A stretch of 64,000 bases of DNA, taken from contig NZ_BDBH01000001.1 in the NCBI RefSeq assembly GCF_001612885.1, positions 496,001 to 560,000 on the forward strand, read 5' to 3'. The stretch comes from Nocardia harenae NBRC 108248. Its GTDB lineage: Bacteria > Actinomycetota > Actinomycetes > Mycobacteriales > Mycobacteriaceae. The notes beneath the pieces were generated by a model. The model did no database searches. It was given only the letters and a program-made list of their open reading frames with translations, and was not told where the DNA came from. The position numbers were made by a program, and so were the translations under genes. Below are positions 42,964 to 51,516 of the stretch, one piece after another (within the stretch, counting starts at the first letter, position 1; the number at the start of each line of letters is the position of its first letter).

Positions 42964-44357
42964 CCGCGCAGGCTGCCCGGGAAGAGGTATTCGTCCGGCG
43001 GCGGGGTCTCGCCGCCGAGCCAGGCGTCGAAGAAGCCGTCCAGCGGGACCGGGGTGCGGCGCTGCACGAACGACCGCCAGTCCGCCATGGCGGCATTGCC
43101 CCCCGCGTACTCCGCCTGGAAGTCGCGCAGCGCGGCGAAGAAGACCTCGTCGCCGACGGTGCGCCGCAGGGCGTGCAGGAACAGCGGCCCGCGGTAGTAG
43201 ACCGAGGTGAACTCGGCACCGGCGCCGGGGTTTCCGAGCGGGATCTGCCAGAAGCGCGGCACGTCCCTGAACCGCCGCACGGTGTCGCGGTACTCGGCGT
43301 CCACGTCGGCGCCGTCGACGCGCTCCGGCCACAGGTAGTCGGCGGTGTAGGAGGCGAAGCACTCGTTCAGGCAGATATCGGCCCAGGAGCGGATCGAGAC
43401 CGAATCGCCCCACCACTGGTGCGCGATCTCGTGCACCACGGTGTTCAGGTCGACCCACTCGGCGTAGGTCGGCCTGGTCTGGGTCTCCAGCGAGAAGGGC
43501 AGCTCGGTGTCGAGGTAGATGCCGCCGGCCGCCTCGAACGGGTAGGGGCCGAAGAGATCGGCGGAGAAGCCGAGGATCTCCGGGAGCCGCTGCTCCAGCT
43601 CCCGGTGCCGCACCGCGCCGGGGGCGAAGCCGCTCAGGATCGGGGTGCCGTCGGCGGCGGTCTGCTCCAGGAATTCGAAGCGGTCGACGGCGACGGTGGT
43701 CAGGTAGCCGATGGTGGGGTGGCGATTCTCCCAGTCCACGTGGCGCTGCCCGGCGATCACCTCGTCCCTGGTGCGCACGCCGTTGCCCATCACCTGCCAT
43801 TCGGCCGGGACGGTGGCGCGCAGGGTGAAGGTGGCCTTGTCCAGCGGGGTGTCGTTGAGCGGGTACCAGGTGCGCGCCGAGTGCGGCTCGCCCGCGGCGA
43901 AGGCGCCGCCGGAGGGGGCGAAGGTCCAGCCCTCGCCCCCGGTGTCCGGCATGGGGCCGCCGTAGTCGACGATCACCCGGAAGGGCAGCCCGGGCAGCAG
44001 CGGGAGCAGCGGGGTGATCACCAGCTCCTGCTCGTCCTGGCTCCGGAAGGCGGCGGGCAGGCCGTTCACCGTCACCATGCGTACCGGCGGGCCGGTGTAG
44101 TCCAGGTGGAAGGCGCGCAGCGGCTGGGTGGCGGTGGCGTCGATGGTGGTGGTGCCGTCCAGGACGCGGCTCGGCGGGTCGTAGCCGATCCGCACGTCGT
44201 AGTGCGCCGCGTCGTAGCCGCCGTTGCCGTCCAGCGGGTAGTACGGGTCGCCGAGGCCGGGCGCGCCCGCGAAGGGGTCCGGCTGCGCGGCCGCCGGACC
44301 GGCCGTGACCAGCGCACACAGCGCCACCAGTAGCAGTGCCGCGCCCGTCGACCGCAT
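42960..44357 (-). CDS. Secreted M1-family metallopeptidase
   Basis: Zinc aminopeptidase-like protein of 465 residues, exported by a signal peptide (about residues 1-24, ending AAAQP). The zinc site is HEIAHQWWG with His309, Glu310 and His313, and the third ligand is Glu332 in LNECFASY, at the right spacing. The usual GAMEN exopeptidase motif is replaced by LETQTRPTY, as in many actinobacterial M1 proteins. It is about half the size of PepN, lacking the large C-terminal domain. It probably trims peptides outside the cell. A 113-base gap separates it from the next upstream gene. Confidence 0.88.
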   Translation of the reverse strand: MRSTGAALLLVALCALVTAGPAAAQPDPFAGAPGLGDPYYPLDGNGGYDAAHYDVRIGYDPPSRVLDGTTTIDATATQPLRAFHLDYTGPPVRMVTVNGLPAAFRSQDEQELVITPLLPLLPGLPFRVIVDYGGPMPDTGGEGWTFAPSGGAFAAGEPHSARTWYPLNDTPLDKATFTLRATVPAEWQVMGNGVRTRDEVIAGQRHVDWENRHPTIGYLTTVAVDRFEFLEQTAADGTPILSGFAPGAVRHRELEQRLPEILGFSADLFGPYPFEAAGGIYLDTELPFSLETQTRPTYAEWVDLNTVVHEIAHQWWGDSVSIRSWADICLNECFASYTADYLWPERVDGADVDAEYRDTVRRFRDVPRFWQIPLGNPGAGAEFTSVYYRGPLFLHALRRTVGDEVFFAALRDFQAEYAGGNAAMADWRSFVQRRTPVPLDGFFDAWLGGETPPPDEYLFPGSLRG

Positions 44358-44470
44358 ACCCCTCCTCCGCCCGCCGTGATGTCGCCGAGCCTACGCGGTT
44401 CAGCGCGCGGGCCGACCAGGACCAGCGCCACCTGCGCGCCGCCGGGCTGCGGCGGCGGGCGATTTCCGGG

Positions 44471-45136
44471 TCAGGCGCCGAGCTCGTCCGGCAGCTGCTG
44501 CGGGTCGAGGAGCAGCCGCTTGAAGGTGCTGCTTCGCACCTTGGCCGCGAGGTCCAGATTGTCCGTGAGCAGCCGCCACTCGGCCTCGCCGATGGCGTCG
44601 CGGGCGCGCTCGAGCACGGCCTCGTCGCCGGTGCCCCAGGCGATCGGCATGACGCTCACGATGGACCAGCGCTGCCCCACCTGACGCGGCGCGCCGTCGG
44701 TGCGCACCGCGATGGCCGGAACCCGCTCGCCCTCGGCGGCCCGGTGCCCTGGTAGCGCCCGCACCCTACGGGTGACCAGGGCGTAGCGCGGGCCCGGCGC
44801 GTCCGGCCCGGCGACGTTCACCAGCGCCAGCAACACCAGCCCCGACTTCACCGTCGCAGAGACCACGGCGGGCACCAGCTCGCCCTCGTACAGCCGGTCC
44901 ACGGTGCCGAGCCGCGCACTCCACAGCACCACCCACAGCGCGACCACGAAACCGAGCGCGAACGCCACCGCGAGCAGGTACGACCAGGGGTGGTTCAGCC
45001 ACACCAGCCAGGCCGTGGCGGCACCGGCGAGCACGGCGGCGATCGCGGCGAGCAGGCGCCGCCTGCGTAGCTCGGCGACGACTTCGTTCACCGCGTGCGC
45101 GTGCCGGTGGTCAACCGCGAATTCGAAGCGTCGCAC
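44471..45136 (-). CDS. DUF3239-like membrane protein
   Basis: Protein of 221 residues with two adjacent membrane helices (residues about 29-48 and 52-71) and a soluble C-terminal domain. The order VDRLYEGELVPAVVSATVKSGLVLLALVN resembles DUF3239 proteins of Corynebacterium and Nocardia, a recognition I could not check. It starts 40 bases downstream of the XPB gene on the same strand and may be cotranscribed. Function unknown. Confidence 0.7.
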   Translation of the reverse strand: MRRFEFAVDHRHAHAVNEVVAELRRRRLLAAIAAVLAGAATAWLVWLNHPWSYLLAVAFALGFVVALWVVLWSARLGTVDRLYEGELVPAVVSATVKSGLVLLALVNVAGPDAPGPRYALVTRRVRALPGHRAAEGERVPAIAVRTDGAPRQVGQRWSIVSVMPIAWGTGDEAVLERARDAIGEAEWRLLTDNLDLAAKVRSSTFKRLLLDPQQLPDELGA

Positions 45137-45176
45137 GTCTCATTCCTAGCACAGCTATCGGAGGACGTGCCTCCAC

Positions 45177-46847
45177 TTATTGGCCCTGGTCACCGATCGC
45201 CGGGCCGAGCAGGTCGTCCGCGTCGGTGATGCGGTAGGCATACCCCTGTTCGGCCAGGAAACGCTGGCGGTGCGCGGCGTACTCGGCGTCGAGCGTGTCG
45301 CGCGCGACCACCGAGTAGAAGTGCGCCTGGCCGCCGTCCCGCTTGGGCCGCAGCAGCCTGCCGAGCCGCTGCGCCTCCTCCTGCCTGGAGCCGAAGGTGC
45401 CCGAGACCTGCACCGCCACCGAGGCTTCCGGCAGATCGATGGAGAAGTTGGCGACCTTGCTCACCACCAGCACCGGGATCTCGCCGCGCCGGAACGCGTC
45501 GAAGAGCGCCTCCCGCTCCTTGGTCTTGGTGGCGCCCTGGATGACCGGCGCGTCCAGCTCCGCGCCGAGCTCGTCCAGCTGGTCCAGGTAGGCCCCGATC
45601 ACCAGGCACTGGGATTCGGCGTGCTTGGCCAGGATCGAGCGCACCACCGCGACCTTCGTGCGCGCGGTCGAGCAGAGCTTGTAGCGCTCCTCCGGCTCGG
45701 CCACCGCGTAGGCCATGCGCTCGGCGTCGGTGAGCGTCACCCGCACCTCGACGCAGTCCGCGGGCGCGATCCAGCCCTGCGCCTCGATGTCCTTCCACGG
45801 CGCGTCGTAGCGCTTCGGGCCGATCAGCGAGAAGACGTCGCCCTCGCGGCCGTCCTCGCGCACCAAGGTCGCGGTCAGCCCGAGCCTGCGCCGGGACTGC
45901 AGGTCGGCGGTCATCCGGAAGACCGGCGCGGGCAGCAGGTGCACCTCGTCGTAGATCACCAGCCCCCAGTCCCTGCTGTCGAAGAGTTCCAGGTGCCGGT
46001 ACTCGCCCCTGCTGCGCCGGGTGATCACCTGGTACGTCGCGATGGTGACCGGGCGGATCTCCTTGCGCTCCCCCGAGTACTCGCCGATCTCGTCCTCGGT
46101 GAGGCTGGTGCGCGCCAGCAGCTCGCGGCGCCACTGCCTGCCCGCCACGGTATTGGTGACCAGGATCAGCGTCGTCGCCTTCGCCCGCGCCATGGCCGCC
46201 GCGCCCACCATGGTCTTGCCCGCGCCGCAGGGCAGCACCACCACGCCGGAGCCGCCCGCCCAGAACGAGTCGGCCGCCATCTCCTGGTAGTCGCGCAGGT
46301 GCCAGGAGTTGGTGGCGGTGTCCAGCTCGATCGGGTGCGCCTCGCCGTCCACGTACCCGGCCAGGTCCTCCGCGGGCCAGCCGATCTTCAGCAGCATCTG
46401 CTTGATCCGCCCGCGCTCGGACGGGTGCACCTGCACGGTGTCGTCATCGATCCTGGTGCCGAGCATCGGCGCCAGCTTCTTGTGCCGCAGCACCTCCTCC
46501 AGCACCGCGCGATCCCTGCTCAGCAGGGTCAGCCCGTGCGCCGGGTGCTTCACCAGCTGCAACCGCCCGTACCTGGCCATGGTGTCGACGATGTCCACCA
46601 GCAGCGGCTGCGGCACCGCGTACCGGGAGAACCGCACCAGCGCGTCCACCACCTGCTCGGCATCGTGCCCCGCCGCCCGCGCGTTCCACAGCGCCAGCGG
46701 GGTGATGCGGTAGGTGTGCACGTGCTCCGGCGCGCGCTCCAGCTCCGCGAACGGCGCGATCGCCATCCGCGCGGCGTCGGCCGACTCGTGGTCGACCTCG
46801 AGCAGCAGCGTCTTGTCGCTCTGCACAATCAGCGGACCGTCGGTCAC
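45177..46847 (-). CDS. DNA repair helicase XPB
   Basis: Superfamily 2 DNA helicase of 556 residues, homologous to eukaryotic XPB/ERCC3 and M. tuberculosis Rv0861c, a 3'-5' helicase. An N-terminal damage-recognition-like domain (residues about 1-165) precedes the motor. Walker A is LPCGAGKTMVG with Lys211; motif II is DEVH (residues 300-303); LTATLVREDGRE is motif III with the RED motif; motif VI is QEEAQRLGRLLRPK. The GTG at 46847 has AAGGAGG 5 bases upstream. The likely partner is the Rv0862c-like protein at 38948. Confidence 0.95.
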   Translation of the reverse strand: MTDGPLIVQSDKTLLLEVDHESADAARMAIAPFAELERAPEHVHTYRITPLALWNARAAGHDAEQVVDALVRFSRYAVPQPLLVDIVDTMARYGRLQLVKHPAHGLTLLSRDRAVLEEVLRHKKLAPMLGTRIDDDTVQVHPSERGRIKQMLLKIGWPAEDLAGYVDGEAHPIELDTATNSWHLRDYQEMAADSFWAGGSGVVVLPCGAGKTMVGAAAMARAKATTLILVTNTVAGRQWRRELLARTSLTEDEIGEYSGERKEIRPVTIATYQVITRRSRGEYRHLELFDSRDWGLVIYDEVHLLPAPVFRMTADLQSRRRLGLTATLVREDGREGDVFSLIGPKRYDAPWKDIEAQGWIAPADCVEVRVTLTDAERMAYAVAEPEERYKLCSTARTKVAVVRSILAKHAESQCLVIGAYLDQLDELGAELDAPVIQGATKTKEREALFDAFRRGEIPVLVVSKVANFSIDLPEASVAVQVSGTFGSRQEEAQRLGRLLRPKRDGGQAHFYSVVARDTLDAEYAAHRQRFLAEQGYAYRITDADDLLGPAIGDQGQ

Positions 46848-46947
46848 AGCCCCTCCTTGCCCATTGGTTGCCCCCATTGTCCCAGCAACTCCGCGGTGCG
46901 CTTCGTGGCGGTATCGTCACAGCGGCAGATGCCCGAGGGGGGAAATC

Positions 46948-47247
46948 ATGGGTGATCCCGATCTGAAGGTCGAGGAGACGCGCGCGCTCATCGCCAAGGT
47001 CAGGCAGCACGCGGATGCGACCGCGACGGTGATCCCGCTGGCGCGCGGGCTGGTCGCGGTCGAGACCATGCGGGAGTCACAGATCGCCGACGTCACCGAT
47101 CAGCTCGCGCCCGCGTTGGACGAGGTGGTGAACTACCACGTCACGCGGCTCCGTGACTTCGCTGATCGGACCGAGCAGGCGGTCGCGGCCTTCGTCCGGC
47201 AGGAGGACGCGTCGGCGGCCGAGTTGCGGCAGGCGCGGCCGCGATGA
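46948..47247 (+). CDS. EspC-like / WXG100-superfamily secretion partner
   Basis: Helical protein of 99 residues without signal peptide. It starts DLKVEETRALIAKVRQHADA, has a turn near residue 50 and a second helix DEVVNYHVTRLRDFADRTEQ, the helical-hairpin pattern of small type VII secretion substrates, closest by eye to the EspC family of about 100 residues. No WxG is present in the turn. It is the first gene of a three-gene operon; its TGA overlaps the ATG of the next gene. A role as cosecreted partner of the downstream toxin-like protein is inferred from this order. Confidence 0.65.
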   Translation: MGDPDLKVEETRALIAKVRQHADATATVIPLARGLVAVETMRESQIADVTDQLAPALDEVVNYHVTRLRDFADRTEQAVAAFVRQEDASAAELRQARPR

Positions 47248-48452
47248 GTGGTGGCAGTTACACGACGCCGATCACGGTTCCGCTGGTCCTGTCCTGGAAT
47301 CCGAGCACGACCATCGCCATGGCGCGAGCCTTCGCGGACGCGGCGGACAAGCTCGACGAGGAGACGCAGCAATCGGCGTCGGCGGTCGACTCCTCGTACG
47401 ACTACTTCAAGGGCGACACGGCCGAGGCCGTACGCACCCGCTCCGCGCAGGATCGTGACCACGCCCGGCGCACCGCGCAGGTCTTCACCGAGATCCAGCA
47501 GCAGATATTCACTCAGCTGGCGGAGATGTCCGGGTTCATCGAGACGCTGCGCACGGTGAAGGCGGAGGCGGAGGCGTCGAACTTCGACTTCTTCGTCTGG
47601 GACGACGGCGCAGTCGACTCCCGTATGTCGAATACCGAGGTCCTCCTGAAGTTCGGCGCGACCGGGCTGGCCGAAAAGGAGGCCTACGAACTGTTCCTGA
47701 CCGGCCGAATCAGAACTGCGCTCACCGCGATCCAGCAGATCGACCTGGAGGGCGCCGAGAAGATCAAGCGGGAGCTGGAGAATCTGCCGGCGGAGGTCAG
47801 CTCCGGGGTGACCCGGATGCCGAGCGACCCGGAGCTCGCGGACATTCTGCGGCGATTCCAGACCGCCCCTTCGGACGGTCCGGCGACGCTCTGGCCCTCC
47901 GGCGTAATGCTGGAGCGAATTCGCGCCCTCAACCCGGATTTCCAACCCATCTTGATGACACCCGACGAGATCGCGCTGCTCTCCTCCCGCCTCGGCGCCT
48001 CCGGCCCGCTCGCGGTTCGCGATATCTCCGACTTCTTCGAGATCAAAGCCGAGGCCGAGTCGACGGCCCGGGAGGTGCTCCCCGAGCACGGACAGTCCGA
48101 TGGTCACGGCGACGCTTTCCGGCACATGTACTGGAACGCCCTGATGACCCAGCGCTACGGCGAGGACTGGACCCAGCGCTATGCCACCGCGCACGAAGAA
48201 CTCGGTGCCGCGGCACCCACCCGCGAGGCCATGGATCTCTACAACAATTCGATCGGGAGGCAGATCGCGCTCGACAACCCCGACGCGACGCCCGACCAGC
48301 TCCAGGGTTTGATCACGGATCGGATCCGAGCAGGCGACGCCATCGTGCTCGACGACACCGGCCAGATCGAGTGGAGCGACAGGGTCGCGCTCGACCGGAC
48401 CGGCGCCGCTCCCCGGCTCGATATCCCCCTTCCCGAAGGAAGCAACGGATGA
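47244..48452 (+). CDS. Type VII secreted toxin-like protein with DUF6973-like C-terminal domain
   Basis: Protein of 402 residues without signal peptide. Residues about 15-110 form a WXG100-like helical hairpin, with FKG at 55-57 where WxG is expected. A middle region to about residue 255 is helical. The C-terminal domain has GHGDAFRHMYWNALM (His294), a paired AHEE (His317) and MDLYNNSIGR (residues 330-339), as in DUF6973-like domains at the ends of polymorphic toxins. These residues may form its active site, but the activity is unknown. ATGA overlaps link it to both neighbours. The downstream lipoprotein could be the immunity partner. Confidence 0.7.
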   Translation: MSGGSYTTPITVPLVLSWNPSTTIAMARAFADAADKLDEETQQSASAVDSSYDYFKGDTAEAVRTRSAQDRDHARRTAQVFTEIQQQIFTQLAEMSGFIETLRTVKAEAEASNFDFFVWDDGAVDSRMSNTEVLLKFGATGLAEKEAYELFLTGRIRTALTAIQQIDLEGAEKIKRELENLPAEVSSGVTRMPSDPELADILRRFQTAPSDGPATLWPSGVMLERIRALNPDFQPILMTPDEIALLSSRLGASGPLAVRDISDFFEIKAEAESTAREVLPEHGQSDGHGDAFRHMYWNALMTQRYGEDWTQRYATAHEELGAAAPTREAMDLYNNSIGRQIALDNPDATPDQLQGLITDRIRAGDAIVLDDTGQIEWSDRVALDRTGAAPRLDIPLPEGSNG

Positions 48453-48985
48453 ACCCGCGACTCCCGCTCCTGCTCGTCGCCGTCATCGCGACGGCGGCGG
48501 CAACGTCCTGTTCCAGCCCGCCCGCCGCCAACGAAGCCAGCTGCGACACAGGCACCTTCGACCTCCGAGCGACAGGAAGCTCGCTGGGCGACAACGCCGC
48601 ACTGCGCAGGGCCGTCGAGACGACGGCGAAGGCGCCCGGCACGCACTCGCTGCGCGAGCTGACCACAACGGCGGGCTGGGCCGCGGGCGGCTGGGATCGC
48701 ATGGCCGTCGTGACCTCGGCCACCGCGCTGCCCGCGATGAACCAGGCCATCGGGCTCCCGGCGGAGTACTGCTGGCAGGGGCTGCGCCCGGTCGGTTCGG
48801 ATACCGGCGTCGACACCTACTACGTGTTCCTGCGCGGCACCGAGCCCCGGCAGGCGGTATCCCCCACGCCGAGCGCGGAGCTGTTCCGCGGCCTGGACGG
48901 CGGCGCCGTGGTCGACGCCGAAGCCCGATTCGCCGGGGAGCAGAACCCCGACAACCCGACCAAGGTCTTTCTGCGCCCGGCCTGA
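48449..48985 (+). CDS. Putative lipoprotein, candidate immunity protein
   Basis: Exported protein of 178 residues. The signal peptide ends AATSC with Cys21, a weak but acceptable lipobox, so it is probably anchored on the outer face of the membrane. The mature part has a further Cys in EASCDTG and one in EYCWQGL, which could pair. No family recognised. Its ATG overlaps the TGA of the toxin-like gene. The order secretion partner, toxin-like protein, surface lipoprotein fits an immunity role against an extracytoplasmic toxin, which is inference. Confidence 0.6.
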   Translation: MNPRLPLLLVAVIATAAATSCSSPPAANEASCDTGTFDLRATGSSLGDNAALRRAVETTAKAPGTHSLRELTTTAGWAAGGWDRMAVVTSATALPAMNQAIGLPAEYCWQGLRPVGSDTGVDTYYVFLRGTEPRQAVSPTPSAELFRGLDGGAVVDAEARFAGEQNPDNPTKVFLRPA

Positions 48986-49048
48986 GACCCGTCCAGCGGT
49001 CGCCCACTGGCCCGCGACAACACCGTGCGCCCGCGCCACGATCGAGAC

Positions 49049-49693
49049 ATGGTGACGACGACGGCGGCGGCCGGGGTGGCGCTGGCGGCACTCGGTATGG
49101 TGCTCACCCCCGGCCCGAACATGATGTACCTGGTGTCCAGGACGGTGGCGCAGGGGCGGGTGGCCGGGCTGATCTCGCTGGGCGGGGTGGCGGCCGGGTT
49201 CGGGGTGTACCTGGCGGCGGCGACGGCGGGGATCACGGCGGTGTTCGCGGTGGTCCCGGGGCTGTACCTGGGGATCAAGGTGGCGGGGGCGCTGTACCTG
49301 CTGTGGCTGGCGTGGCAGGCGGTGCGGCCGGGCGGGGCCTCGGTGTTCGCGCCGAGCGCGCTGCCCGCCGACCCGGCGCGCCGCCTCTTCACCATGGGGC
49401 TGCTGACCAACCTGCTGAACCCCAAGATCGCCATCATGTACATGGCGCTGATCCCGCAGTTCGTGGAGCCCGGCGCGGGGCGGGTGTGGGCGCAGAGCCT
49501 GACACTCGGCGCGGTGCAGATCGGGGTGGCGCTCACGGTGAACGGGCTGATCGTGCTGGGCGCGGGCGGGATCGCCGCGTTCCTGGCCGGACGGCCGCTC
49601 TGGCTGCGCGCACAGCGCTGGGTCATGGGAACGATGCTCGGCGCGATCGCGGTGCTGCTCGCCACCGACCGCGCCAAACCCGTCCCCGCCTAG
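49049..49693 (+). CDS. LysE/RhtB-family amino acid exporter
   Basis: Membrane transporter of 214 residues with about six helices, exporting amino acids or their derivatives. N-terminal signature LGMVLTPGPNMMYLVSRTVAQG, then LYLLWLAWQAVR and GLLTNLLNPKIAIMYMALIPQF are typical of LysE translocators. The ATG at 49049 was chosen over a GTG at 49025. It overlaps the DHFR-like gene stop by four bases on the opposite strand. Substrate unknown. Confidence 0.92.
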   Translation: MVTTTAAAGVALAALGMVLTPGPNMMYLVSRTVAQGRVAGLISLGGVAAGFGVYLAAATAGITAVFAVVPGLYLGIKVAGALYLLWLAWQAVRPGGASVFAPSALPADPARRLFTMGLLTNLLNPKIAIMYMALIPQFVEPGAGRVWAQSLTLGAVQIGVALTVNGLIVLGAGGIAAFLAGRPLWLRAQRWVMGTMLGAIAVLLATDRAKPVPA

Positions 49694-50235
49694 CCCACGC
49701 GGTAGGTGAGCACGGCGAACTGCTCGATCTGCCGCACCCCGGTGAGCGTGAGCCGGTCGCTGAGCAGCCGCCGCGGCAGCAGCGGCGCGCCCCCGCCGAG
49801 CGTGACCGGCGCGACCGCAGCCACCACCTCGTCCAGCAGCCCGGCATCGGCGAACTGCCCGGCGAGGTCGCCGCCGCCGATCACCCAGATATCCCGCCCT
49901 CCGGCGGCCGCCACCATCTCGGCGTGCACGGCGCGCACGTCATCGGCGACGAAGTGCAGGGTCGCGCCGGGGAGCCCCGGCAGGTCGCGGTGCGTGAAGA
50001 TCCAGCACGGCCGCTTGCCGTAGACCTGCTCCCACTGCCCCGGCTCGTCGTGCGCGAGCATCCACTCGTAGGTGGTTGCCCCCATGCACATGGCACCGGT
50101 CTTCCCGATCAGCTCGGCGGTGTCCGCCTCCGCGGTGCTCGCGCCGGGGACCGCGAAGAGCCACTCCAGGCTGTTCTCCGGGTCGGCGATATAGCCGTCG
50201 AGGCTGGTGGCGGTGTAGAACCTGGTCGTCGTCAT
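49690..50235 (-). CDS. Dihydrofolate reductase-family protein (RibD C-terminal type)
   Basis: NADPH-dependent reductase-like protein of 181 residues. Features are FYTATSLDGYIADPENSLEWL at the N-terminus and IWVIGGGDLAGQFADAGLLDEV followed by LTLGGGAPLLP, typical of the RibD C-terminal/DHFR-like proteins of actinobacteria. These are not true folate reductases and their substrates are mostly unknown. It stands between a LysE gene (convergent) and dapC (35 bases upstream, same strand). Confidence 0.88.
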   Translation of the reverse strand: MTTTRFYTATSLDGYIADPENSLEWLFAVPGASTAEADTAELIGKTGAMCMGATTYEWMLAHDEPGQWEQVYGKRPCWIFTHRDLPGLPGATLHFVADDVRAVHAEMVAAAGGRDIWVIGGGDLAGQFADAGLLDEVVAAVAPVTLGGGAPLLPRRLLSDRLTLTGVRQIEQFAVLTYRVG

Positions 50236-50270
50236 GCGACGAGCCTCCCGCAGAACCCTGACAGGGAGCG

Positions 50271-51440
50271 TCAGCGTTTCCCGACGCCCGCGCGCAGCCG
50301 CCGGACCCCCTCGTCCAGCGTCTCGTCCCGTTTGCAGAAGGTGAACCGGACGAGGTGGTTCCAGGTTGCGGTGTCGTCGGCGAAGACGCTTACCGGCACC
50401 GCGGCGACGCCGAGCTTCGCGGGCAGCTCGCGGCAGAAGGCGAGGCCGTCCGCGGTGCCGAACGGGGTGACGTCGGCGCAGACGAAATACCCTCCGGCAC
50501 TCCGCTTCACGGCGAACCCGGTGTCGGCGAGCGCCGCGGCGAGCCGGGTCCTGCGAGCCGCCAACGTGGCGTTCAGCTCGACCGCCCAGCCGCGCTCGTG
50601 CTCCAGCGCGTGCGCCACCGCGGGCTGGAACGGGCCGCCGCCGACGAAGGTGAGGAACTGCTTGGCCGCGAGCACGCCGTCGATGAGCCGCCGCGGGCCG
50701 AGCGCCCAGCCGATCTTCCAGCCGGTGACGCTGAAGGTCTTGGCCGCGCTGGAGACCACGACGGTGCGCTCGGCCATGCCGGGTAGCGAGGCCACGCTGA
50801 CGTGCTCGCCCCCGTCGTACACCAGGTGCTCGTACACCTCGTCGGCGAGGACGAGCAGGTCGTGCTCGCGGGCGAGCTCGGCGATCACCGCGAGGTCGGC
50901 GCGGCTGAGCACCGCGCCGGTGGGGTTGTGCGGCGAGTTCACCACCAGCATCCGGGTGGCCGGGGTGACCGCCCGGCGCAGACTGTCCAGGTCGAGCGCG
51001 AAGCCGTCACCGTCGGGAATCAGCCTGGCGGTGCGGCGATGCGCCCCCGCCAGCGCGACCGCGGCGGCGTAGGAGTCGTAGTACGGCTCGATGAGCACCA
51101 CCTCGCTGCCCGGCTCGACCAGCCCGAGCAGCGCCGCGGCGATCGCCTCGGTGGCGCCGACGGTCACCAGGATCTCGGTCTCCGGGTCGTACTCGGCGCC
51201 GGTGCGGCTCGCCCGCTCGGCGGCGATCGCCCGGCGCAGCGCGGGCACCCCGCGGCCGGGCGGGTACTGGTTGAACCCGCCCGCGATCGCCTCCCGCGCC
51301 ACCGCGAGCATGCCCGCCGGGCCGTCGCTGTCCGGGAAGCCCTGCCCCAGGTTGACCGCGTCGTGCCGGACGGCCAGCTCGGTCATCTCGGCGAAGATCG
51401 TGGCCGCGAACGGGCGGAGGCGGGCGACGGTGGCGGTCAT
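50271..51440 (-). CDS. dapC: Aminotransferase, N-succinyldiaminopimelate type (DapC-like)
   Basis: Fold-type I PLP aminotransferase of 389 residues. Substrate and cofactor regions are NLGQGFPDSDGPAGML, YPPGRGVPALRRAI, VNSPHNPTGAVL, LADEVYEHLVYDG and the PLP lysine in SSAAKTFSVTGWKIGW. It matches DapC of M. tuberculosis (Rv0858c), which makes N-succinyl-LL-diaminopimelate for lysine and peptidoglycan, both by sequence and by map position. It could also act on related keto acids. Upstream is an AT-rich stretch (51475-51500) that probably holds the promoter. Confidence 0.85.
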   Translation of the reverse strand: MTATVARLRPFAATIFAEMTELAVRHDAVNLGQGFPDSDGPAGMLAVAREAIAGGFNQYPPGRGVPALRRAIAAERASRTGAEYDPETEILVTVGATEAIAAALLGLVEPGSEVVLIEPYYDSYAAAVALAGAHRRTARLIPDGDGFALDLDSLRRAVTPATRMLVVNSPHNPTGAVLSRADLAVIAELAREHDLLVLADEVYEHLVYDGGEHVSVASLPGMAERTVVVSSAAKTFSVTGWKIGWALGPRRLIDGVLAAKQFLTFVGGGPFQPAVAHALEHERGWAVELNATLAARRTRLAAALADTGFAVKRSAGGYFVCADVTPFGTADGLAFCRELPAKLGVAAVPVSVFADDTATWNHLVRFTFCKRDETLDEGVRRLRAGVGKR

Positions 51441-51516
51441 GCCGGAAGCCTATCCCTGCTCTTTTCGTTGCGGCATGATAGCGAATATCGATAATTCACA
51501 TTGCGCCCCGGCCGGG

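Noticed and set aside
42960..44357. Loss of the GAMEN motif as a sign that the M1 peptidase is inactive.
   Set aside because: The zinc ligands are intact and the LETQ variant at this place is usual for this actinobacterial subgroup.
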